Positions 33,968 through 42,614 are shown, counted from the first letter of the stretch. The stretch: 52,419 nt of DNA from Helicobacter sp. (GCA_022766795.1 JALEPE010000083.1:1-52419); one strand, 5' to 3'. The notes: generated by a model from the letters alone, not told the origin. Numbers and translations: made by a program.

Positions 33968-36178
33968 ATGGAGAACTTGCAAAAAGTCTTAGCACAGCAT
34001 AAACTCACACAGGAGGATTATAATGCAATCCTAAAGATTCTAAATAGAGAACCAAACCTTGTAGAACTCGGTATTTTTTCGGCAATGTGGAGTGAGCATT
34101 GTAGCTATAAATCTAGTAAAATCTATCTTAATGGATTCCCCACCCGTGCGCCTTGGGTGATTCAAGGACCGGGAGAAAATGCCGGAATCATTGATATTGG
34201 CGGAGGTTATGGTGCGGTGTTTAAAATGGAATCGCACAATCACCCAAGCTTCATTGAGCCTTACGCGGGTGCGGCAACGGGCGTGGGCGGTATTATGCGC
34301 GATATTTTTACAATGGGTGCAAGGGTTGTTGCAAGTCTTAATTCTATCCGCTTTGGCGATATTACTAAAAAGGATTCCATAGGCGCAAAGCACCGCTATT
34401 TATTGCGTGGTGTTGTTGCGGGAATTGGTGGTTATGGAAATTGTATGGGTGTGCCAACGCTTGGGGGTGAAATGAGTTTTGAGCCAAGTTATGAGGGCAA
34501 TATCTTGGTAAATGCGTTTTCGCTTGGAATCGTAAAGAGTGATGAAATTTTTTATGGCAAGGCAGAGGGAGTTGGGAATCCTGTGATTTATGTTGGCTCT
34601 AAAACAGGACGCGATGGCTTGGGCGGCGCGGTAATGAGTAGTGATTCCTTTAATGAAGATTCCAAATCCTTGCGTCCAACGGTGCAAGTGGGAGATCCTT
34701 TTACAGAAAAACTACTTTTAGAAGCTTGTTTGGAACTCTTTAAACAAGATTTAATTGTTGGAATCCAAGATATGGGTGCGGCAGGACTTACAAGCTCTAG
34801 CTTTGAAATGGCAGGGCGCAGCGGAAGCGGTATGGTAATGCACCTAGATAAAGTGCCAATGCGCGAGAGTGGAATGACGCCCTATGAGTTAATGCTAAGT
34901 GAAAGTCAAGAGAGAATGCTCATTTGTGCAAAAAAAGGCTGTGAGGCAAAAATCATAGAAATTTTTAAAAAATGGGAGCTAGACTGCGCAATCATTGGGG
35001 AAGTTACTAATAGCGGTAAAATGGAATTGTTTTGGCATAAGCAAAAATGCGCCGAGATTCCTATTGCGCCTCTAAGCGAAAAAGCACCAATCCTTAAGCG
35101 TCCCGTGAGCGAGAATCCAACCTATTTGGATTCTATTGCTTCCTTAGAGAAAGAAAAATTAGAATCGCAAAATGTGCAGGAAGTCTTTGAAACACTGCTT
35201 AATACGCCTGAAATCTGTGATAAGGCTTGGGTTTATACACAATACGATTCTAGTGTGCAAACCAACACAATCATTCCTAGCGGTGTAGGAGGTGCGAGTG
35301 TAATGCGCGTCAAGGAAAATGGCAAGGGCTTAGGAATGAGTGTCGCTTGCCCAAGTCGCCTATGCTATCTTAACCCAAAAGAAGGCGCAAAACAAGCAGT
35401 GGCAAAAGTCGGACGCGATATTGCTTTGCGTGGCGGACGCCCCCTTGCGATTACAGATTGTTTGAACTTTGGAAGCCCAGAGAATCCAGAGGTAATGTGG
35501 CAATTCAAGGAATCTTGCGAGGGAATTAAAGAGGCTTGTAAAGCCTTAAATACCCCTGTGGTAAGCGGAAATGTAAGTTTATACAATCAAACCAATGGCA
35601 AGGATATTTATCCTACGCCAAGCATTGCGGGAGTGGGTGTGCTAGATAATGTCAATAATGTTTTACAATCGCATTTTAAAGAAGCGGGATTAGAAGTGTA
35701 TCGCCTAGCCTCTAAGGATTCTAAACCAAAATTTGGGGCAAGTTTGGTGGCAAAATATTTGGGCAATTCCTTTAAAAGTGAAGTAGCGGCGATTAATTTG
35801 CAAGACGAGCTTTTTTTGTGGAGTGTGCTTAATGCAGCAAATGAACGCGGAATCCTAAAGGGTGCAGTGGATATTTATCAAGGCGGTTTAGCAATGGCAC
35901 TCACAAAGGCTTGTGTGCGTGGAAATGTCGGTGTTAAGAGTGTGGAAAATTTGGATTTTACAATGCTTTTTGGGGAAGCACCCACACAAATTTTGGTAGC
36001 TTTAGAATCGCAAAATGTAAGCATACTAGAGGCTTTGCTTGAAAATTCTAATTTGAGTTTAACAAAAGTCGCCACACTCGGTGGAGATTCCATTAAGATT
36101 GGTGCAGTTTCAATGTCCTTAAAAGAAGCAAAAGCAACCTTTTATCAAAGATTTGATGCAATAATGGAATCCATTTAA
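33968..36178 (+). CDS. purL: Phosphoribosylformylglycinamidine synthase subunit PurL (small type)
   Basis: The product has 736 residues, the size of the stand-alone PurL that works with PurQ and PurS. AIR-synthase-type motifs are MWSEHCSYKSSK near residue 40, then FKMESHNHPSF and GVGGIMRDIFTMGA. The second half repeats the fold (VGRDIALRGGRPLAITDCLNFG, then PVVSGNVSLYN). It performs the ATP-dependent fourth step of purine synthesis. It is a single gene, with a repeat-filled region behind it. Confidence 0.96.
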   Translation: MENLQKVLAQHKLTQEDYNAILKILNREPNLVELGIFSAMWSEHCSYKSSKIYLNGFPTRAPWVIQGPGENAGIIDIGGGYGAVFKMESHNHPSFIEPYAGAATGVGGIMRDIFTMGARVVASLNSIRFGDITKKDSIGAKHRYLLRGVVAGIGGYGNCMGVPTLGGEMSFEPSYEGNILVNAFSLGIVKSDEIFYGKAEGVGNPVIYVGSKTGRDGLGGAVMSSDSFNEDSKSLRPTVQVGDPFTEKLLLEACLELFKQDLIVGIQDMGAAGLTSSSFEMAGRSGSGMVMHLDKVPMRESGMTPYELMLSESQERMLICAKKGCEAKIIEIFKKWELDCAIIGEVTNSGKMELFWHKQKCAEIPIAPLSEKAPILKRPVSENPTYLDSIASLEKEKLESQNVQEVFETLLNTPEICDKAWVYTQYDSSVQTNTIIPSGVGGASVMRVKENGKGLGMSVACPSRLCYLNPKEGAKQAVAKVGRDIALRGGRPLAITDCLNFGSPENPEVMWQFKESCEGIKEACKALNTPVVSGNVSLYNQTNGKDIYPTPSIAGVGVLDNVNNVLQSHFKEAGLEVYRLASKDSKPKFGASLVAKYLGNSFKSEVAAINLQDELFLWSVLNAANERGILKGAVDIYQGGLAMALTKACVRGNVGVKSVENLDFTMLFGEAPTQILVALESQNVSILEALLENSNLSLTKVATLGGDSIKIGAVSMSLKEAKATFYQRFDAIMESI

Positions 36179-36232
36179 AACAAATTGTGCGTTAGCACCA
36201 CCTTAATAGAAGCGTTGTCGGGGTGGGGGATT

Positions 36233-36278
36233 CTAAGGGGGAGGGAGCGACTTCGCCATTCAAGCCTCTCCCCCTTAG
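36233..36278. terminator. Large G/C-rich hairpin after purL
   Basis: CTAAGGGGGAG (36233-36243) and CTCCCCCTTAG (36268-36278) pair perfectly over 11 bp around a 24-base loop. Five A residues follow, no T run. It may terminate purL or be part of a mobile repeat. Its poly-G arm is unlike the surrounding A/T-rich DNA. Confidence 0.55.
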
Positions 36279-36394
36279 AAAAATACTACACACTTAAAAG
36301 CTTCCCACTTCGTCATTGCAAAGCCAACCGAAGCAACCCATAATGCGAATCTTGCCTTTGTGATTCCATTGAAAAACTTAAGGATATGCAAGAT

Positions 36395-36436
36395 TATAGA
36401 TTGCCACGAAAATTTTTCAAATTTTCTCGCAATGAC
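36395..36436 (-). repeat. 42-nt palindromic repeat, copy 2 (inverted)
   Basis: The reverse complement equals 24127-24168 at 41 of 42 positions. The two copies are 12.2 kb apart in opposite orientation. Confidence 0.9.
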
Positions 36437-36706
36437 TTTGTGGAATTTTGCAAAGAATTGCTACTTGAAATTTTTACTTTACCCTTGCGTCATTGCGAGA
36501 AGCCGTAAAACTTTGTGGAAATTTACAATGTAGGCTACTTCGTCATTGCGAGAAAAGCTTTAGCTTTTTGTGGCAATCTACAATATTAAACTTCTTTAAA
36601 ATTCCATTGTTAAAGTTAATTTGCGCTAAGATTATGGATTGCTTCGTTCGTTTCACTCACTCGCAATGACGCAACCAAACATACAAAGGCTGAAATTGGA
36701 ATTAAA

Positions 36707-37183
36707 ATGCTAAAGAATAAAAAATACACTTTTTGGAAACATTGCTGCAAATTGGCGTTATTTGTATTATTTAGCACACATTGTGCTTTTGCAATGGATT
36801 TTAATTCCTTTTATGCGCAAGTGCATAAGCAGACGCTAGAGCGCAATTTCGTGCGCTTTCGCCATCGGATTGTTGTAAGTCGTGAGGGTTATCATTTGCT
36901 TACCTCAAAAGAAAAAGAGATTCTAAACCAAATACACGCTCTCGTGCTTGTGTTTAGCAAGATTGATTGGTTTATTTATTTTAATGAGCAAAGCGGAGTT
37001 GGAATCGCAACCACCACCAACTCACCTTTGCTTGACGCAAGGGCGGCATTTGGAAGTTATTTGCAGTTTGATATTCGCTATTATGAGACTTTACGCGATA
37101 TTGGAATTGGCGGAGACATCAAGGCAATGTGTGTTTTACCCTACTTTGATAAATGTATTTTGCTAGGATATGAGATGTTCTAA
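36707..37183 (+). CDS. Small exported protein of unknown function
   Basis: The protein has 158 residues. A basic beginning and the hydrophobic stretch ending FSTHCAFA (~residue 29) form a Sec signal peptide, so the mature ~129 residues should be periplasmic. They are mixed charged and aromatic, with a Cys pair (CVLPYFDKC) near the end that could form a disulfide. I recognise no family. The ribosome site is weak (TTGGA). It directly abuts the repeat cluster and has no evident partner, so acquisition or lineage-specific loss elsewhere is possible. Confidence 0.7.
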   Translation: MLKNKKYTFWKHCCKLALFVLFSTHCAFAMDFNSFYAQVHKQTLERNFVRFRHRIVVSREGYHLLTSKEKEILNQIHALVLVFSKIDWFIYFNEQSGVGIATTTNSPLLDARAAFGSYLQFDIRYYETLRDIGIGGDIKAMCVLPYFDKCILLGYEMF

Positions 37184-37203
37184 GGCGCGATTATTACGCC
37201 TTA
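37181..37203. terminator. Hairpin shared by two convergent genes
   Basis: TAAGGCG and CGCCTTA form a 7-bp stem with a 9-base loop. The stem begins in the stop codon of the exported-protein gene and ends before the convergent lipoprotein gene. T runs are short on both strands. Confidence 0.5.
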
Positions 37204-37208
37204 GCGGA

Positions 37209-37655
37209 TTATTCCTCGTAAAGTTTCCAATCACTGACGATATTATTTTTGAAATCAATGTGTAAAACTTTCATTTTTTTATCACCATTTTTAAGGTTGC
37301 TTCCTGCAGAATTGATAGCTCTTTTTCCGTAGCTTGAATCCACTTTACTAGAAAGCATTTCTCCACCTATATCTAAAAGCGTATCTGTCCCTAATGCAAG
37401 CAGCGCGGAATCTGTGCCTGTTAAATAATATTTAACCCAACCTGTTCCAGCACCGCTTAACTCTTCTACGTTAGGATTGCCATAGGTTTCTACGATTTGC
37501 GTAAGGGTGGTTTTGCGGATTTTAATCTCCTTTCGGAAATCACTTGAAGTTTTGTCTTTTAAGTTTGGATGCACAGAGCTACCGCCTGTTACACAACCGC
37601 TCATCGATAAAGCCAAAACTACACTCAAAATAAGAGAACCAAAAGTTTTTTTCAT
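37209..37655 (-). CDS. Small lipoprotein with BamE/SmpA-like features
   Basis: The protein has 148 residues. The signal ends in the lipobox SMSGC (Cys21). After a Ser/Lys-rich linker, TTLTQIVETYGNPNVEE resembles the start of the BamE/SmpA/OmlA fold, where a short helix precedes a YGxP turn. The rest is beta-rich with a Gly/Ser stretch and no catalytic motif. It should be lipid-anchored in the envelope. It is a single gene with a TATAAT box upstream and a convergent hairpin downstream. The BamE likeness is a weak visual match, and the true BamE may lie elsewhere. Confidence 0.75.
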   Translation of the reverse strand: MKKTFGSLILSVVLALSMSGCVTGGSSVHPNLKDKTSSDFRKEIKIRKTTLTQIVETYGNPNVEELSGAGTGWVKYYLTGTDSALLALGTDTLLDIGGEMLSSKVDSSYGKRAINSAGSNLKNGDKKMKVLHIDFKNNIVSDWKLYEE

Positions 37656-37694
37656 ACTTCAGCCTTAATAAAAAATAGTCTAACGACGTTTGGC

Positions 37695-37700
37695 ATTATA
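37695..37700 (-). promoter_or_regulatory. -10 box (TATAAT) of the small lipoprotein gene
   Basis: On the minus strand TATAAT lies 40 bases before the ATG, preceded by a run of T residues. A TTGACA further upstream is only 12 bases away, too near to be a -35 box. Confidence 0.55.
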
Positions 37701-37753
37701 AAAAAAACAAAATGTCAAGTCTGATTTCTTGCAATAGGTTTTAAAAGATTTGC

Positions 37754-37759
37754 TATAAT
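37754..37759 (+). promoter_or_regulatory. Extended -10 promoter (TGC-TATAAT) of the azlC operon
   Basis: TGC precedes a perfect TATAAT about 29 bases before the preferred azlC ATG. Confidence 0.65.
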
Positions 37760-37787
37760 ACGCGCTTAATTTTTATTGGTGAGTGGA

Positions 37788-38471
37788 ATGTTTTTTAGAA
37801 GCTTTATACAAACATTGCCGGTATTAATGGGATATTTGCCACTTGGAATCGCATTTGGGATTTTGTTTGCAAACACATCTTTTGCTTGGTATTATGGAAT
37901 TTTATGTGCGATGTTGATTTTTACGGGTGCTGGGCAATTTTTGCTTGTATCGCTTCTTGCGGCTCACGCAGGGTTTTTTCAAATTGTCATTGCTTCTTTT
38001 TTGCTAAATATCCGCCATTTGTTTTATTCTCTTTCCATAATGGACGATATTAGGCATTTTGGGATTGGTAAATATTATGTGCTTTTTGGGCTAACCGATG
38101 AAACATTTGCGGTTTTAAAAAGCAATCAAGCAACATTAAAATTAAACTCCAAGGATTTGGAGAAAAATTATCTTTATATCACATTTTTGGATCATATTTA
38201 TTGGATTGCAGGTTGCGGAATAGGAATCTTTTTAGGAGAATATTTTGCGTTTAACCCTAAGGGAATAGAGTTTGTGCTAACTGCTCTTTTTAGTGTTTTA
38301 ACGCTTGTTTTATTGCAAAATTCCACTTGCAAAAAACCTTTTTTTATTGCGATTTTACTTGGAATTTTTGGCTTGGTTGTGTTTCCAAAAGAGGATTTTT
38401 TAATTTTTAGCTTATTAAGTGGAATCGCTATTTTGCTGATTTTTAAACCTCTTATTGCAAAAAAGGCATAA
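37788..38471 (+). CDS. azlC: AzlC family branched-chain amino-acid exporter large subunit
   Basis: This membrane protein (227 residues) with about seven helices matches AzlC: LPVLMGYLPLGIAFGIL, LIFTGAGQFLLVSLL and LLNIRHLFYSLSI. With AzlD it forms an exporter for branched-chain amino acids and analogues. I chose the ATG at 37788; in-frame TTG and GTG codons at 37776 and 37779 are possible, but they lie within what looks like the ribosome site region. The azlD gene starts two bases after its stop. Confidence 0.88.
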   Translation: MFFRSFIQTLPVLMGYLPLGIAFGILFANTSFAWYYGILCAMLIFTGAGQFLLVSLLAAHAGFFQIVIASFLLNIRHLFYSLSIMDDIRHFGIGKYYVLFGLTDETFAVLKSNQATLKLNSKDLEKNYLYITFLDHIYWIAGCGIGIFLGEYFAFNPKGIEFVLTALFSVLTLVLLQNSTCKKPFFIAILLGIFGLVVFPKEDFLIFSLLSGIAILLIFKPLIAKKA

Positions 38472-38472
38472 T

Positions 38473-38805
38473 ATGGAATCACAGGAATTAAGCAGTTTTT
38501 ATATGATTGGTGCAATTATTATGGCTTCTGTTGGGACAGCTTTGACGCGATTTTTGCCTTTTATCGCATTGCGCAAAAATGCAGATAATGCTTGGTTGAA
38601 ATATTTGCAAGATACAATGCCCCTACTTATTATGACACTTTTAGTGTTTTTTAGCTTAAAAGACACGGCTTGGAGTGTAACGTATGGCACTTATGAAATA
38701 CTTGGAATTGTGTGCGTCATAATGTGCTTTATGCTATCTAAAAACGCTATTTTTAGTATGTTTATGGGGATAATTTGCTATATGTTTTTAATAAATTTAT
38801 TTTAA
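38473..38805 (+). CDS. azlD: AzlD family small membrane subunit
   Basis: The protein (110 residues) has four predicted helices, as in AzlD. ALTRFLPFIAL near the beginning and LVFFSLKD in the middle match the family. It is the small partner of AzlC. I chose the ATG at 38473, one base beyond the azlC stop; an upstream in-frame start at 38455 lies inside azlC. Confidence 0.87.
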   Translation: MESQELSSFYMIGAIIMASVGTALTRFLPFIALRKNADNAWLKYLQDTMPLLIMTLLVFFSLKDTAWSVTYGTYEILGIVCVIMCFMLSKNAIFSMFMGIICYMFLINLF

Positions 38806-38815
38806 AGGTTGTTAA

Positions 38816-39172
38816 ATGGTGCAACTCTATGGAATCAAAACTTGCGGTAGTGTGAAAAAAGCAATTGCATTTTTAGAATCTAAAAATATCGCTTATATTT
38901 TTATAGATTTAAAAAAGCAAGGTATTGCACAAGAGGATATAGAATCTTGGCTACAAGATGTGTCGCTTGATGTGTTATTTAATAAGAAAGGAACAACTTA
39001 CAAGAAGCTTGGTTTAAAGGATTTAAATTTAGGGCAAGAAGAGATGAAAGAGTGGCTTATTAAAGAACCAATGTTGATCAAGCGTCCAGTGATTGTATGT
39101 GATTCTAAGGATTCTAAAGTGCGGGTGCTTGTTGGCTTTGATGCAGAGATGTACGCAAAAGTGTGGGCATAA
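38816..39172 (+). CDS. ArsC/Spx-like thioredoxin-fold protein (YffB type)
   Basis: The protein (118 residues) has the ArsC-family fold with LYGIKTCGSVKKA (a single Cys11, no CxxC), FNKKGTTYKKL and MLIKRPVIV. This is the YffB-like subgroup, for which glutathione-linked thiol chemistry is suspected; true arsenate reductases and Spx have further Cys residues. It lies ten bases after azlD and overlaps the next gene by one base, so it bridges the azlCD and NlpC/P60 genes in one transcript. Function is not settled. Confidence 0.85.
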   Translation: MVQLYGIKTCGSVKKAIAFLESKNIAYIFIDLKKQGIAQEDIESWLQDVSLDVLFNKKGTTYKKLGLKDLNLGQEEMKEWLIKEPMLIKRPVIVCDSKDSKVRVLVGFDAEMYAKVWA

Positions 39173-40515
39173 TGGTTAGAGGTTTTATTTTTCTTGTGTG
39201 CATTGCATTTTTTTTAGGTTGTGCGCCAAAAAATTTTAATGAAGATTCCATTGCGTTAAATTATCCGCCACAAGATCTACACGCATTCACTTTGGATTCT
39301 AATGTTTTGGATAAAGATACAATGGAATCTCTAAAGCAAGAATATTTAAAAGAATTTTTTAGCCCATTAAATGGGGTTGCACGTCATACAATAAGAGATG
39401 TAAAATGGGGTATTGATGCGGCATTTGAAAATTTAGGCTTTGGTGAGAATTTACAGCCTTATTCTAAGCAGGAAATTGAAGCTTTAGAGCTAGAAGCGAA
39501 TTTCAGCACATACCCTAGCGTAAAAATTCCTGCAATCATTACAAAAAGCACACATTTGCGTGTATTGCCGACATTAAAGCCTCGTTTTTATAATCCTAAG
39601 AAGGCAGGGGAGGGATTCCCCTTTGATTATTGGCAGAATTCTTATATTTATTTGGGAACACCTGTTTTAATCACGCATTATTCACGCTCGCAAGCGTGGG
39701 CGTATGTGGAAAGTGGGTTTGTTAGTGGTTGGGTGAGTGTGCTTGATGTTGGAATTTTAAAGAAAAAACAAGTAGAATCGCTAAAAAATAGGCAAAATTT
39801 TGTGGTGGTTCAAGAGGATTACACACCACTAAAGGATACACAAAATCACTTCTTGGAATCCGCAAGAATTGGAATGTTGCTACCGCTGTTAAAACAGACA
39901 AAAACACATTTTGAAGTAGAGATATTTGTCCGCGATGTCAAAGGGTATGCACATTCTAAAAAAGTTATGGTAGAAAAAGAAAGATTTGCAGAGTTTCCAA
40001 TGTCTTTCTCCACTCTTGCTCTCGCAACTTTAGCGCAAGGAATGCTAGGAGAAAAATATGGTTGGGGAGGAATGTTTGGGAATCGGGATTGCTCAATGTT
40101 TTTGCGGGATATTTTGGGAAATTTTGGATTCTTTTTGCCTAGAAACTCTCAAGCACAAATGTATCAAACCTTTAATACAAGTCAATTTATAGAGATAAAC
40201 GCGCAAGATTTGCAAGAAAAGAAAGATTTTATTAAAAATAATGGAATCCCATTTGCAACTTTATTGGGAATGCCCGGGCATATTATGCTTTATGTTGGGG
40301 AAAAAGATAATGAAATTTATGTCTTGCACGATGTGTGGGGATTAAGAACGCTACAAAATGAAACACAAGAGGGTAGAAAAATTATTGGTAAAATTGCTTT
40401 AACGTCTTTAGAAATTGGCAAAGATATTCCAAGTATCAATCAAGAGAAACTATTGATTTATCGGGTTTATGGAATGCGGAATCTCTTAAATAAAAAGGCA
40501 TTTAGCAATGAGTGA
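39172..40515 (+). CDS. SH3-domain NlpC/P60 lipoprotein (peptidoglycan endopeptidase)
   Basis: The protein (447 residues) begins with a lipoprotein signal, lipobox FLGC (Cys17). A helical region (~45-110) is followed by SH3b-like domains (~125-195 and ~210-270) and a C-terminal NlpC/P60 cysteine peptidase. The likely triad is Cys307 in GNRDCSMFLRD, His370 in MPGHIMLY and His386 in YVLHDVWG. Such enzymes cut stem peptides of peptidoglycan. It would sit in the periplasm on an envelope membrane. I chose the ATG at 39172, which overlaps the preceding stop. Its end overlaps the ABC ATPase start by eight bases. Confidence 0.88.
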   Translation: MVRGFIFLVCIAFFLGCAPKNFNEDSIALNYPPQDLHAFTLDSNVLDKDTMESLKQEYLKEFFSPLNGVARHTIRDVKWGIDAAFENLGFGENLQPYSKQEIEALELEANFSTYPSVKIPAIITKSTHLRVLPTLKPRFYNPKKAGEGFPFDYWQNSYIYLGTPVLITHYSRSQAWAYVESGFVSGWVSVLDVGILKKKQVESLKNRQNFVVVQEDYTPLKDTQNHFLESARIGMLLPLLKQTKTHFEVEIFVRDVKGYAHSKKVMVEKERFAEFPMSFSTLALATLAQGMLGEKYGWGGMFGNRDCSMFLRDILGNFGFFLPRNSQAQMYQTFNTSQFIEINAQDLQEKKDFIKNNGIPFATLLGMPGHIMLYVGEKDNEIYVLHDVWGLRTLQNETQEGRKIIGKIALTSLEIGKDIPSINQEKLLIYRVYGMRNLLNKKAFSNE

Positions 40516-41263
40516 AATGTGTTGCGAAAAAATAATTGATTGCAAAAATGTTAAATTTTATTTTACCAAAGAGAGAATTTTATATAATGTGGATTGGACG
40601 ATTCATAAGGGTGATTTTTGGGCAGTTATTGGACCAAATGGTGGCGGTAAAAGCACTTTAGCGCGACTTTTGGCAGGATTGCTAAAGCCTAGTAGCGGAG
40701 AGATTTTACGGAATCCTAGTTTAAAAATAGGCTATGTGCCACAAAACACCTTTTTAAATCGTCATTTTCCTATAACCACTTTAGAAGTCGTGATGATGGG
40801 ATTTTTAAAACCCGGACTTTTAGGAGGATTTTTGCCAAATGACGCTAAACAAAAGGCTATGCATTGCTTAAAGCAGTTGCAGATGGAATCCTATGCGCAC
40901 AAAAAAGTTGGCGAGTTATCTGGCGGGCAAAGACAGAGGGTTTTAATTGCTAGAGCCTTGTGTGGTGAGCCAAGTCTTTTACTCTTAGATGAGCCAACGG
41001 CGAGTGTAGATTCTAAAAGTCAAAAAGAGATTTATCATTTATTACAGGAAATCAATAAAGAAAAGACTATAATAATGATAAGTCACGATGTATCTATTTT
41101 GATGGGATATGCAAAACAAGTTTTGTATGTGAATAAGGAAGTTACCGTGCATAATTTGCCAAAAAAAATTAATACGACTTACAATATCAATAGTGCAGAT
41201 GAGCATTTTTGTGAAGTTGAAATGCTTTTGGGACACTCTAAAATAGGAGAAAATAATGAATAA
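40508..41263 (+). CDS. Metal-type (ZnuC/MntB-like) ABC transporter ATPase
   Basis: The protein (251 residues) has Walker A GPNGGGKST (42-50), Q-loop VPQN, signature LSGGQRQRV, Walker B LLLLDEP and switch ISHD. The sequence is closest to the zinc/manganese ATPases (ZnuC type). It should pair with the permease encoded at 42607. The C-terminal ~45 residues with two His and one Cys could bind metal, but this is speculative. The start lies in the end of the NlpC/P60 gene, the end overlaps mqo by eight bases. No binding-protein gene is nearby. Confidence 0.88.
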   Translation: MSEMCCEKIIDCKNVKFYFTKERILYNVDWTIHKGDFWAVIGPNGGGKSTLARLLAGLLKPSSGEILRNPSLKIGYVPQNTFLNRHFPITTLEVVMMGFLKPGLLGGFLPNDAKQKAMHCLKQLQMESYAHKKVGELSGGQRQRVLIARALCGEPSLLLLDEPTASVDSKSQKEIYHLLQEINKEKTIIMISHDVSILMGYAKQVLYVNKEVTVHNLPKKINTTYNINSADEHFCEVEMLLGHSKIGENNE

Positions 41264-42614
41264 TTCTTATGATGTTGCAATTATTGGAGCTGGAATCTCT
41301 GGTTGTGCGTTATTTTACGCATTGACACAATACACAGATTTAAAAAGGGTAGTGTTATTAGAAAAATATGCGCAACCTGCGACGCTTAGTTCGAGTGGAA
41401 ATAATAACTCTCAAACAATCCACGCGGGAGATATTGAGACAAATTATACATTTGAAAAGGCTAAAAAGGTTTCGCGTTCGGCTAAGTTAATAGAATCTTA
41501 CGCACTCTACCATAATTTACAAAATAAGAGCATTTTTGAATATCAAAAAATGGCAATTGGTGTGGGTGATAAAGAAGTGGAATTTATCAAGAAACGACAC
41601 GAGGAATTTAAAGAAATTTATCCGCAATTAGAATTTTTTGATAAAGAGGAGTTGAGGAAAATTGAACCCAATATCATTAAAATGGCAGATGGAAGTGATA
41701 GAGTTGAAAATGTTGTAGGTTCTGGTGTGCGTAAGAGTTTTTGTGCAATGAATTTTTGCTCTGTGGCAAACCATATGATTGAACAAAGTTTTAAAGATGA
41801 ACATAATGTAATCTTTAATTATCGAGTCAAGGATATTATCAAGCAAGGAGATGGAAAATATACTATTCGCGCAAAGGGTCAAGAGCCAATCACCGCTTCT
41901 TTTGTTTTAGTGAATGCTGGGGCACATTCTTTGTTGCTAGCGCAAAATATGGGCTATGGAATGGAACTTGGTTGTTTGCCTGTGGCGGGTAGTTTTTTCT
42001 TTATTCCGGGCAATAAACTGCGAGGTAAAGTTTATACCGTGCAAAATCCTAAACTTCCATTTGCGGCAATTCACGGAGATCCCGATGTTGTTGCACAAGG
42101 TAAGAATCGCCTAGGACCAACTGCGCTTTCACTTCCTAAATTAGAGCGTTATAAAAATGGGACATATTTAGACTTTTTGAAAACTTCGGGTTTTGGAGAA
42201 TGGGCAACAACAAAAATTATATTAGATTTATTATCTGATAGCGAAATCCGTAACTATATTTTGCGTAATTTCCTATATGAGATTCCAGAGCTTGGCAAAA
42301 AGCTTTTTATTAAAGAGGCACAAAAAATTATCCCATCGCTGACTTTAGAAGATTTAACTTATGCGAGTGGCTTTGGTGGGATTCGTCCGCAAGTGCTTGA
42401 TAAGCAAGCAAAAAAACTCGTATTAGGTGAGCGTAAGATTAAGAGTGGTGAAGGCATTACCTTTAATATGACACCAAGCCCGGGTGCTACAAGCTGTATG
42501 CGCAATGCACTCATTGATATGCTAGAAATTACAGAATATTTAAATGCGAGTATCAAAATGGATAAAATCAAAACGGAATTAAATGAAGAAAGCTTGGAGT
42601 GGCTGATTGATTAA
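41256..42614 (+). CDS. mqo: Malate:quinone oxidoreductase (FAD-dependent)
   Basis: The protein (452 residues) begins with the FAD dinucleotide motif VAIIGAGISGCALFYAL. Then come SSSGNNNSQTIHAGDIETNY, LVNAGAHSLLLAQNMGYG and SPGATSCMRNALIDM. The order and length fit the Mqo family as present in H. pylori (HP0086). It is a peripheral membrane enzyme that oxidises malate to oxaloacetate and reduces quinone, working in place of soluble malate dehydrogenase. It is embedded between the ATPase and permease of one ABC transporter, overlapping both by eight bases. Confidence 0.88.
   Translation: MNNSYDVAIIGAGISGCALFYALTQYTDLKRVVLLEKYAQPATLSSSGNNNSQTIHAGDIETNYTFEKAKKVSRSAKLIESYALYHNLQNKSIFEYQKMAIGVGDKEVEFIKKRHEEFKEIYPQLEFFDKEELRKIEPNIIKMADGSDRVENVVGSGVRKSFCAMNFCSVANHMIEQSFKDEHNVIFNYRVKDIIKQGDGKYTIRAKGQEPITASFVLVNAGAHSLLLAQNMGYGMELGCLPVAGSFFFIPGNKLRGKVYTVQNPKLPFAAIHGDPDVVAQGKNRLGPTALSLPKLERYKNGTYLDFLKTSGFGEWATTKIILDLLSDSEIRNYILRNFLYEIPELGKKLFIKEAQKIIPSLTLEDLTYASGFGGIRPQVLDKQAKKLVLGERKIKSGEGITFNMTPSPGATSCMRNALIDMLEITEYLNASIKMDKIKTELNEESLEWLID

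Larger units (their letters stand above)
36179..36706. repeat. Second gene-free region with repeat units and a large hairpin
   Basis: No gene is supported in these 528 bases. They hold the hairpin at 36233-36278, then repeat units at 36308-36344, 36395-36436 (inverted), 36487-36534, 36538-36587 and 36633-36673 (inverted). Heads read CGTCATTGCGAG and tails GCAATCTA(C/T)A or GAAGCAATCCATAA, as in the region after rpoD. The phrase AAGCTTCCCA precedes the first unit in both regions, so the regions share longer ancestry. Confidence 0.85.

Noticed and set aside
37713..37718. TTGACA as -35 box for the small lipoprotein gene
   Set aside because: Only 12 bases separate it from TATAAT; a functional spacer is about 17.
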